Source: Actinomycetota bacterium (GTDB taxonomy: Bacteria > Actinomycetota > Nitriliruptoria > Nitriliruptorales > Nitriliruptoraceae). Taken from it: 36,564 bases of DNA. The stretch is from assembly GCA_019348135.1 (NCBI GenBank), contig JAHWJY010000016.1, positions 1-36,564 on the forward strand. Reading direction: 5' to 3'. This document shows positions 7,844 through 15,779 of this stretch, one piece after another. Numbering within the stretch: position 1 is the first letter of the stretch; the number at the start of each line of letters is the position of its first letter. The translations under genes were made by a program, and so were the position numbers. The notes below the pieces were generated by a model. The model made no database searches, had not been told where the DNA came from, and saw only the letters and a program-made list of their open reading frames with translations.

Positions 7844-9175
7844 TCAGCCCGAGAAGTTCACACCCGAGAGGCTGACGATCGCCCCCGCGAGGGTGGAGAT
7901 GTGCTCCTCGAGGGAGCCGGCGACGGCGTCGGCCGGGAGCTCGCCACCGGTGATCTCCTCGAAGAAGGCACCGGCGTCCTTGGTGTAGCCCTGGAGGTTG
8001 GCGATCGCCTCCTCCTGAGCCGCCTGGTCATCGCTCACCGCACCGACCGCGAAGTCGACGAAGAAGCCGATGTGCTGCCTCCAGAGGTCGAGGAACGCCT
8101 GGCCCTTCTCGTCACCGGCGATCGAGCCGACGGCGTTCGAGAGCTCGACCGAGTTGGCGTCGAGGGTCGCGGCGGCGGCGCTGAACGCGTCGCTGTCAGG
8201 ACCGGCCGCGTACGCGGTCTTGACCGCGACGCCGGCGAGGTAGACGTGCTCCTGGAGGAGCCCGGTCAGGTCCGCACGCAGCGTGGCTGCGGGCGAGGCC
8301 GGGTCGCCTTCCATGCCGGTGGCCTGGACGATGCCGCCGGCGAGGGTCTTGGCGGTGCCGTTGACGTGCTCGGCGGCCTGCTTGAGGTTGTCGAAGACGC
8401 TGGCGTCACCTGCGGCGACCGCGTCGATCGCGGCGACGACGGTGTCGATGTGACCCTTGAGGTTCTCCGCGACGGCATCGGCCGGCAGGGCGCCACCGGT
8501 GACCTCCTCGAAGAAGGCACCCGCGTCAGCGCGGTAGCCGTTGAGGTTGTCGAGGGCCTGCTTCTTCAGCTCCTCGTCGCCACCGGCTGCACCCTTGGTG
8601 TAGTCGACGAAGAAGCCGATGTGCTGCCTCCAGAGGTCGAGGAAGGCGTCGCGCTTGTCCGGCGCGACCGAGCCGACGGCGTCGGCGAGGGCGACGGAGT
8701 TCTCGTCGAGCTGCGCGGCGGCGAGCTCGAACTCACCCGAGTCGAAGCCGAAGGCGGCCGCGGTGTCGAGCGCGATCCCGGCGAGGTAGACGTGCTCCTG
8801 GAGGAGCGCGGTCAGGCCGGCCTGGAGCTCGGAGGCCGGCGAGGCGGTGTCGCCCTCGAGGCCCGCGGCGGCGGCGATGCCACCGGAGAGGGTCCCGGCG
8901 GACATCACCACGTGGTCCGCAGCGCCCTGGAGGTCGGCGAACGGGTCACCGGAGGACTTGACCGGGACGGCGAAGTCGCCGGCGGCGTCCTCGGTGGCCT
9001 CGGTCATCGTGTCGTCGCCGGCCGGCGTCGTCTCGGTGTCGGCCGGTGCGGTGGTCTCGGTGTCGACGGTCTGGGCGGTCTCGGCGTCGTCGCCGTTGCC
9101 ACCACAGGCGACGAGCGCCACGGTGAGGGCGGCGGCTGCCGCGAACGGTCGGATCCTGCGTCGCACGTGCATCAT
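7844..9175 (-). CDS. Lipoprotein with two tandem helical repeats, function unknown
   Basis: MMHVRRRIRPFAAAAALTVALVACGGNG (lipoprotein signal), Thr/Glu-rich linker, then two ~183-aa repeats sharing LLQEHVYLAG and AFLDLWRQHIGFFVD. Good RBS AAGGAGA upstream. The longer track ORF (to 12478) is a GC-rich open frame antisense to another gene. Confidence 0.85.
   Translation of the reverse strand: MMHVRRRIRPFAAAAALTVALVACGGNGDDAETAQTVDTETTAPADTETTPAGDDTMTEATEDAAGDFAVPVKSSGDPFADLQGAADHVVMSAGTLSGGIAAAAGLEGDTASPASELQAGLTALLQEHVYLAGIALDTAAAFGFDSGEFELAAAQLDENSVALADAVGSVAPDKRDAFLDLWRQHIGFFVDYTKGAAGGDEELKKQALDNLNGYRADAGAFFEEVTGGALPADAVAENLKGHIDTVVAAIDAVAAGDASVFDNLKQAAEHVNGTAKTLAGGIVQATGMEGDPASPAATLRADLTGLLQEHVYLAGVAVKTAYAAGPDSDAFSAAAATLDANSVELSNAVGSIAGDEKGQAFLDLWRQHIGFFVDFAVGAVSDDQAAQEEAIANLQGYTKDAGAFFEEITGGELPADAVAGSLEEHISTLAGAIVSLSGVNFSG
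8053..8095. repeat. Copy 1 of a 43-nt perfect direct repeat inside the lipoprotein gene
   Basis: agtcgacgaagaagccgatgtgctgcctccagaggtcgaggaa; encodes FLDLWRQHIGFFVD on the minus strand. Confidence 0.9.
8602..8644. repeat. Copy 2 of the 43-nt perfect direct repeat
   Basis: Identical to 8053-8095, offset 549 nt (183 codons). Confidence 0.9.
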
Positions 9176-9442
9176 CGGGGGTTCTCCTTGGACTGAGGTC
9201 TGGGTTTGCGATCCGAGCGGGAAGGGAGGTGCTGCTCGTCCCGCTGTGGTCGTGGTTCGCAGTCGTCCCGGAGGCGGATTGCCGCTGAGGTGCCCCATCC
9301 GGGCCATGTCGTAGTGGCCCGTCCGGACGGTGGTGGCCGCCGCGCGCGCGGCCGGGGCGCGGCAGCAGGGACCGGCCCGTCGGCCGGCGAAACCCCCCAG
9401 GCAGCGATCGGGGACGCCCGGTCCGTCACCCGGGAGACCCGC

Positions 9443-12400
9443 ATGCTCGCCGCCCCCTCCAGCGTCCGCCCGCGGCCACGCACCCTCCTCGTCCTGCTCG
9501 TCGTGGCCGCCCTCCTCGCCTCGACCGGGGTCACCTCGGTGCGGGCGGGGACCGACCGGGCGACGTCCGCGGCCGGGGCGCCGACCGGGCTGCCGTGGGG
9601 CGGCACGCGTGCCGGGGTCGCCTCGGTCGACGCCTCGTGGCACCTCGGTGCCTCCGGCGGGCAGTTCGCCGAGCACCAGGCGCCCCCCGGCAGCAGCGGG
9701 ACGCCGGGCGAGGAGCTCCTCGACGGCGAGGCCCCCGACGGTCCCGGTGAGCAGGAGTACGTCGACCCGTTCCTGCACGCCAAGCGCAAGCGTCCCACCC
9801 GTGGGCTGCAGTCGCGCATCCTCACCCGCGCCATGGTGGTGGAGGACGCCGCGGGCGATCGCGTGGCGATCGTCGGCAACGACCTCTACCTCCCGAACGA
9901 CCTCGTGAACCGCCGGGTGGCCCAGCTGCTCGAGCAGCACGACCTCGCCGTCGAGGCCGGTCTGGCCGACGGCCCCGTCACCGGGATCGGCGAGGACAAC
10001 CTCGCCATCACGGTGAGCCACAACCACAACTCGGCGTTCTACTCCACCCCGAGCTGGGGCACCTGGGTGTTCCAGGACGTCTTCGACCTCCGCTTCTACG
10101 AGTACATCGCCGAGCGCATGGCGCAGGCGGTCATCGACGCGACCGCGGACATGCGCGACGTCCGCATCGGTGCGGCGACGGTCCCGTTCAACGAGATCCA
10201 GGCGCACACCATCGGCCCGAAGGTCGCCGACGACGGCACCCCCGCCGGGCAGCCGTTCGCGCACACCACCGGGCAGATGACGGTCGTCCGCGTCGACGAC
10301 GTGACGGACCCGACCGACCCGACGCCGTACGCCAACTGGATCACCCTCGGCCTGCATCCCGAGTGGACGTGGGGCTACGACCTGTTCAGCGGCGACATCA
10401 CCCACGCCGCCATGCGCATCATCGACCGCGAGCTCGGCACGACGACCGTGATGAGCCAGCGCGAGACCGGCTCGTCCGGGCCCCACAAGGACCTCCGGGT
10501 CCACGAGCCCGAGGAGCGGCGCGAGTTCCAGGAGAGCGGCTGGCAGCAGCTCGACGTCGGCGCGCGCTACTGGGCCGATGCGGTGCACCGGGCCTACGCG
10601 GCCATCGAGGCGGCCGAGGCCCCGGCGCCGTACGACCCCCACGACGCACGGACCGACGGCGCACCCATCGAGCTCGTGCCCTTCGCGAGCGACCACGACG
10701 TGTCGGTCGCCTCGGCGCGGTTCGCGCCACCTTGGACGCGCCCCGTGCCGGGGCTCAGCAACTGCAACACCGCCTCGCTGTTCCACGGCAACTGGCAGGT
10801 GCCGGTGCTGGGGCTGCCGGACTGCGACGACAGCGGTCGCGCCATCGGCGAGCCGGTGGTCGACAACACCCCCTTCGAGGAGCGCGACGTCTACGACCAG
10901 CTCAAGGCGGCCGGCGTGCCGGTGCCGGAGTCGTACTTCGGCGTGGCGTTCACCGGCGTCGAGGAGACCGCGGCGGTGCACCTCATGGCGGTGCGCATCG
11001 GCGACATCGCGGCGACGTTCTGCCCCTGTGAGCAGTTCACGGACACGGCGCTCAACATCCAGACCCGGCTGGACCGCATCCCCGACAACGTGTGGCGGGG
11101 CTGGGACTGGACCACCCAAGAGACCCCGGAGGGACGCGACTTCTGCGTCCAGAACGACGACACGACCTGGACGTGCGCGCACCCCGGCTTCTTCCGCGAG
11201 GCGGGTCCGTGGCCGGACCTGCCGCCGATCACCGACCTCGAGTACCGGCGCATGCGCGCCCAGATCAACAACGACGCCGAGGGCTGGGAGGAGCTCGAGA
11301 ACGCCGGCACCCACCTCGGCGGTGAGGCCGAGCCGACCGATCCGGAGCGGATCAAGGGCAACTACACCCACCGCGAGATCGACGGGTACGGCGCCGAGGA
11401 CGGCTACGGCCTCACGATCGCGGTGGGGATGGCCAACGACTACTTCGGCTACACGCCGAGCTACCGCGAGATGCGCGGCTACGACCACTACCGCAAGGCC
11501 CTCAACGGGCTGGGCCTGCACGGCTCCGACTACCTCGCGACGCGCCTCGTGAAGCTCGCCGCGTCGCTCCGGGGCGGGGCGCCGGTCGAGCCCGGTCCGC
11601 TCGACCTCGCCTACCAGGCCGAGGCCGGCCGTGCGCGTGTCGTCTCCCAGGGTCTCGGCGAGCTGGCCCGCGCCCACGTCGCCACGTACGACGCCACGCT
11701 GCCCGCCGACGGCGGCACGCCGGCGATCCTGCAGCAGCCCGAGGACATCGAGCGCTTCGCCGGCGCGGTCGTGCGCTTCGTCGGTGGCTCGACCTACACC
11801 GACCTGCCCCACGTCCGCGTCGAGCGGCTGGTGGGGGAGGAGTGGGTGTCCTACGCCGACCAGAGCGGCGAGGTCCAGACCGAGGCCCGGTTCCCCACCC
11901 CCGAGGAGCTGCCGGCGTTCGCGGCCGGCCAGTTCACCTGGGAGTGGACGGCGTCCTGGGAGGCGTTCGTGAGCCAGGTCCCGCTGCCGGACGCGACGGG
12001 CGAGCTGCGACGGGCGACGCCGGCCGGCACCTACCGGTTCGTCATCGAGGGACAGCGTCGCGTCTCGCTCGGCGACGTCGTCGAGGGCTACTCCCTGGAG
12101 AGCGAGCCGTTCGAGGTCGCCCCGTGGCGCGGCATCACGGTCGACGACCTCCGCGTCGAGGGCGACCAGGTGCGCGTGACCGTCGGACCGACGACGACGG
12201 AGGTGTTCGACGGCCGCCTGTGGACCTTCGGCTCCATCGACTACCCGCAGGGGTGGGCCTGGGACGAGGCCATGACGACCGTGGCGGACAAGCGCTCGCT
12301 CACCGAGAAGGGCCACCACGGCGAGCACGGCGAGCGCGTCTACTACCGCTACCGCGACGGTGTCGCGGACGACCAGGCCTACTGCCTCTTCTGCCGCTTC

Positions 12401-12634
12401 CAGCCGTGGCTGGAGGCCGGCGAGGCGGCGGAGGTGTGGATCTCGGTCCGCAACCCGGGCGGCGTCGTCACCCGTCACGCCGCGACCCCGACCGCGGACG
12501 GCTGGGTCGCCACGGTGCCGCTGCGGCCGCTCGACGAGGTCTACGTCGAGGCCGGCGACGTCCTCGACCCGTGGGGGAACACCAACGGCGCCCGTTCGGA
12601 GGTCGTCCAGGTGCCGGTGCCCGCCACGCGCTGA
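9443..12634 (+). CDS. Secreted neutral/alkaline ceramidase-like hydrolase with a large C-terminal region
   Basis: ATG at 9443 preceded by GGGAGA; Sec signal LLVLLVVAALLASTGVTSVRAG; LTRAMVVEDAAGDRVAIVGNDLY, ITVSHNHNS and GDITHAAMRII resemble the N-terminal domain of neutral ceramidases. Catalytic assignment is not proven. Confidence 0.6.
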   Translation: MLAAPSSVRPRPRTLLVLLVVAALLASTGVTSVRAGTDRATSAAGAPTGLPWGGTRAGVASVDASWHLGASGGQFAEHQAPPGSSGTPGEELLDGEAPDGPGEQEYVDPFLHAKRKRPTRGLQSRILTRAMVVEDAAGDRVAIVGNDLYLPNDLVNRRVAQLLEQHDLAVEAGLADGPVTGIGEDNLAITVSHNHNSAFYSTPSWGTWVFQDVFDLRFYEYIAERMAQAVIDATADMRDVRIGAATVPFNEIQAHTIGPKVADDGTPAGQPFAHTTGQMTVVRVDDVTDPTDPTPYANWITLGLHPEWTWGYDLFSGDITHAAMRIIDRELGTTTVMSQRETGSSGPHKDLRVHEPEERREFQESGWQQLDVGARYWADAVHRAYAAIEAAEAPAPYDPHDARTDGAPIELVPFASDHDVSVASARFAPPWTRPVPGLSNCNTASLFHGNWQVPVLGLPDCDDSGRAIGEPVVDNTPFEERDVYDQLKAAGVPVPESYFGVAFTGVEETAAVHLMAVRIGDIAATFCPCEQFTDTALNIQTRLDRIPDNVWRGWDWTTQETPEGRDFCVQNDDTTWTCAHPGFFREAGPWPDLPPITDLEYRRMRAQINNDAEGWEELENAGTHLGGEAEPTDPERIKGNYTHREIDGYGAEDGYGLTIAVGMANDYFGYTPSYREMRGYDHYRKALNGLGLHGSDYLATRLVKLAASLRGGAPVEPGPLDLAYQAEAGRARVVSQGLGELARAHVATYDATLPADGGTPAILQQPEDIERFAGAVVRFVGGSTYTDLPHVRVERLVGEEWVSYADQSGEVQTEARFPTPEELPAFAAGQFTWEWTASWEAFVSQVPLPDATGELRRATPAGTYRFVIEGQRRVSLGDVVEGYSLESEPFEVAPWRGITVDDLRVEGDQVRVTVGPTTTEVFDGRLWTFGSIDYPQGWAWDEAMTTVADKRSLTEKGHHGEHGERVYYRYRDGVADDQAYCLFCRFQPWLEAGEAAEVWISVRNPGGVVTRHAATPTADGWVATVPLRPLDEVYVEAGDVLDPWGNTNGARSEVVQVPVPATR

Positions 12635-12683
12635 CGCGCGGGACGTCTCAGCGGCGTGGACGGTTCTGAGCGACGAGCGTGGC

Positions 12684-13871
12684 TCAGCGGTCCCCGAGCA
12701 TCGCGGCGACCGCCGCGCGGGTGGTCTTGCCCATGCGGTCCCGGGGGAGCACGTCCACGACGATGAGCTCGCGCGGGAGCGCCGCGGGGGGCAGGACGCC
12801 CCGCAGGTGGCTCCGGAGCGCCTCGAGGTCGGGCGGCCCTCCGGGGAGGCACTCGCACACGGCCGTCACCCGCTCGCCCCACGCGGGGTCCGGCCGGCCC
12901 ACGACCACGGCGGCGCGGACCAGCGGGTGGGTCTCCACCGCCCGCGCGACCACGGCGGCGGCGACGTTCTCCCCGCCGGTGACGATCACGTCGTCGGCAC
13001 GCCCGAGCACCTCGAGCCGGCCGTCGTCGGACCACCGACCGAGGTCCTCGCTCGTGAACCAGCCGTCCGCCATGACCTCGGCCGTCAGATCCGGACGCCC
13101 GAGGTACCCCGCCAGCAGCGTGTCCCCGCGGAACCGGATGCGCCCGTCGGTCGCGACCTCCACCTCCACGCCGTCGAGCGGGTGACCGTCGTAGACGCAG
13201 CCGCCGCCCGTCTCCGTCATGCCGTACGAGACCGTGACCCGGACCCCGGCGGCCTCCGCCCGGTCGAGGAGGTCCCGGGCGGGCGCCGCCCCGCCGAGCA
13301 GCACGCCGCGCAGCGGCGACAGGTCCACGCCGGCGTCCAGCAGCCGCGCCAGCTGCGTCGGGACGAGCGAGACCCAGGCCACCTCGCCGGCGCCGACCGT
13401 CCGCGCCACCGCGGCGACGTCGAAGCGGTCGTGGACCACCGGCGCGACCCCGAGCGCCCGGGACCGCAGGACGACCTGGATCCCCGCGACGTGGGACAGC
13501 GGCAGGCACAGCAGCCACCGCTCGCCCTCGCGGCAACCGAGCCGGCGCAGCGACGCGGACGTGGACGCGGCGAGCGCGTCCCGGGTCAGCACGACCCCCT
13601 TCGGCTCGCCCGTCGAACCGGAGGTCGCGACCACCACGGCGGCGTCCCGTGGCAGCGGCAGCGGGTCCGGCAGCCGGTGCAGGCGCGGCTCGCCGTCGGG
13701 ACGCGGCTGCAGCAGCGCGGCCGGCCGCAGCGACCGCAACGTCCGCTCGACCTCGCCGTCGGGCAGGTCCGGGGCGATCGGCAGCACGGCGTCGCCGGGG
13801 CCGGCCAGCTGGTCCCAGGCACGGAGGAAGCCGTCGGCGGTGGGCAGACGCACGGCGACGAGCTCGGCCAC
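12684..13871 (-). CDS. menE: o-Succinylbenzoate-CoA ligase / AMP-binding protein (MenE)
   Basis: VVVATSGSTGEPKGVVLTRDAL (P-loop), SYGMTETGGGCVYDG, LGRADDVIVTGGENV, DRMGKTTR; divergent from menA; GTG start at 13871. Confidence 0.88.
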   Translation of the reverse strand: MAELVAVRLPTADGFLRAWDQLAGPGDAVLPIAPDLPDGEVERTLRSLRPAALLQPRPDGEPRLHRLPDPLPLPRDAAVVVATSGSTGEPKGVVLTRDALAASTSASLRRLGCREGERWLLCLPLSHVAGIQVVLRSRALGVAPVVHDRFDVAAVARTVGAGEVAWVSLVPTQLARLLDAGVDLSPLRGVLLGGAAPARDLLDRAEAAGVRVTVSYGMTETGGGCVYDGHPLDGVEVEVATDGRIRFRGDTLLAGYLGRPDLTAEVMADGWFTSEDLGRWSDDGRLEVLGRADDVIVTGGENVAAAVVARAVETHPLVRAAVVVGRPDPAWGERVTAVCECLPGGPPDLEALRSHLRGVLPPAALPRELIVVDVLPRDRMGKTTRAAVAAMLGDR

Positions 13872-13943
13872 GGGGGTCCTCGGTCGAGGTGGCGTTGGTA
13901 GCGTACGAGCCGGCACGCCGCCCCCGGACCCAGGAGCCACTCG

Positions 13944-14816
13944 GTGAACGTCTGGGTCGAGGCGGCACGACCGAGGACGCTGCCGGCGGCGGTGGCGCCG
14001 GTCCTCGTCGGCACGGCCGTCGCCGACCGGGTCTCGGCGTGGCGCTTCGTCGCGGCGCTCGTGGTGTCGCTGTCCCTGCAGGTCGCCGTGAACTTCGCCA
14101 ACGACCTCTACGACGGCGTCCGCGGCGTCGACACGGCGGCGCGGACCGGCCCCCGACGGGTCGTCGCCGCGGGGCTGGTGTCGCCGGGTCGGATGAAGGC
14201 AGCGCTCGTCGTCGCGCTCGCGGTCGCCGCCACCGCCGGCCTCGCGCTCACCGTCGCCGTGGGGTGGGAGCTGCTGCTCGTGGGCGCGCTGGCGATCCTC
14301 GCCGCGCTCGGCTACTCCGGTGGGTCGTCGCCCTACGCGAGCCGTGCTCTCGGCGAGGTGTTCGTCTTCGTGTTCTTCGGGCTCGTCGCGACCGCCGGGT
14401 CGCAGTACGTCCAGGACGGCGAGCTCGCCTGGATCGCCGTGGGGGCGGCCATCCCCGTGGGCTGCATCACGACGGCCATCCTGGTCGTGAACAACCTCCG
14501 TGACATCCCGACCGACGGCCCCGCGGGCAAGCGGACCCTGGCGGTGGTGCTGGGGGACGCCCGCACCCGCCAGCTCTTCGTGGCCCTGATCGCGGCCGCG
14601 TTCGCCGCCGACGTGGTCCTGGCGGTCGTGCTCGCGAGCCCCTGGCCGCTGCTGGCGCTCGTCGGGATCCCGCTCGGCGGTCGGGCCGTGGGTCGTGTCC
14701 GCCGCGCCGCGCGGGGGCGCGAGCTGGTTCCCGTCCTCGAGCTCGTGGGGCGGCTCACCCTCGTCCACGGCGTCGCCCTCGCGCTCGGCCTCCTCATCAC
14801 GGTCCGGGGGCGTTGA
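13944..14816 (+). CDS. menA: 1,4-Dihydroxy-2-naphthoate polyprenyltransferase (MenA)
   Basis: VEAARPRTLPAAVAPVLVGTA, NFANDLYDGVRGVD, NNLRDIPTDGPAGKRTLAV; polytopic; GTG start. Confidence 0.93.
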   Translation: MNVWVEAARPRTLPAAVAPVLVGTAVADRVSAWRFVAALVVSLSLQVAVNFANDLYDGVRGVDTAARTGPRRVVAAGLVSPGRMKAALVVALAVAATAGLALTVAVGWELLLVGALAILAALGYSGGSSPYASRALGEVFVFVFFGLVATAGSQYVQDGELAWIAVGAAIPVGCITTAILVVNNLRDIPTDGPAGKRTLAVVLGDARTRQLFVALIAAAFAADVVLAVVLASPWPLLALVGIPLGGRAVGRVRRAARGRELVPVLELVGRLTLVHGVALALGLLITVRGR

Positions 14817-15779
14817 GTGCCGCCGCCCGAGCTCGCGTTCGTCCCGTTCCGCATCCCGATGCGGCTGCGCTTCCGTCGCGTCGACCACCGCGCCGGCGTG
14901 CTGGTCCGGGGGCCCGCCGGGTGGGGGGAGTTCTCCCCGTTCCCGGAGTACGCGCCGGACTACACCTCCCGGTGGCTGGCCGCGGCGCGGGAGGCGGCGA
15001 CGGTCGCGTGGCCGGCACCGCGGCGCTCGTCCATCCCGGTCAACGTCACTGTGCCGGCGGTCGACCCGTCGACCGCCTCCGCCCTCGTCCGCGACTCGGG
15101 GTGCCGGACCGCGAAGGTCAAGGTCGCCGAGCCGGGACAGACGCTCGCCGACGACGTCGCGCGGGTCACGGCCGTGCGTGAGGCGCTGGGTCCCGACGGC
15201 AGCATCCGCGTGGACGCGAACGGCGCCTGGGACGTGGCGTCCGCGTCCCTCGCGATCACCCGGCTCGCCCCGCTGGGCCTCGAGTACGTCGAGCAGCCCG
15301 TGGCGACGCTGGAGGAGATGCGTGACCTGCGCGGTCGGGTGACGGTGCCGCTCGCCGCGGACGAGTCGGTGCGCACCGCCGAGGACCCGCTGCGGATCGC
15401 CGACCTCGACGCGGCCGACGTGCTCGTCCTGAAGGTCCAGCCCCTCGGCGGGGTCCACCGGGCACTGGAGATCGCGGACGCGGCCGGGCTCCCGGTGGTG
15501 GTGTCGAGTGCGCTGGAGACGAGCGTCGGCCTCGCCGCCGGCCTCGCCTTCGCCGCGGCGCTCCCCGAGCTGCCCTACGCGTGCGGGCTGGCGACGGCGT
15601 CGCTCCTCGCCGGCGACGTGGTCCTCGACACCCTCGCCCCCGAGGGCGGCGCCATCGCCGTCCGTCGACCGCTGCCGGACCCGGCGCTGCTGACCACCTG
15701 GGCGCCCGGACCCGAGGACGCGGCCGAGCTGCTGCAGCGGCTGGCCGACGCGGACGCCGCGGCCGGGAGCTTCCGGTGA
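14817..15779 (+). CDS. menC: o-Succinylbenzoate synthase (MenC), enolase superfamily
   Basis: TAKVKVAEPG, IRVDANGAWDV, EYVEQPVATLEEM, LAADESV, LVLKVQPLGG; GTG start immediately after the menA stop. Confidence 0.92.
   Translation: MPPPELAFVPFRIPMRLRFRRVDHRAGVLVRGPAGWGEFSPFPEYAPDYTSRWLAAAREAATVAWPAPRRSSIPVNVTVPAVDPSTASALVRDSGCRTAKVKVAEPGQTLADDVARVTAVREALGPDGSIRVDANGAWDVASASLAITRLAPLGLEYVEQPVATLEEMRDLRGRVTVPLAADESVRTAEDPLRIADLDAADVLVLKVQPLGGVHRALEIADAAGLPVVVSSALETSVGLAAGLAFAAALPELPYACGLATASLLAGDVVLDTLAPEGGAIAVRRPLPDPALLTTWAPGPEDAAELLQRLADADAAAGSFR

Noticed and set aside
7844-12478. 1544-aa minus-strand ORF
   Set aside because: Only the 7844-9175 part has a signal peptide and repeats. The rest is antisense to the ceramidase-like gene and has the Arg/Gly/His/Asp-rich composition of a spurious high-GC frame.
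12627-12640. CGCGC-tgac-GCGCG inverted repeat over the ceramidase-like stop codon
   Set aside because: Only 5-bp arms in a high-GC background; not convincing as a terminator.
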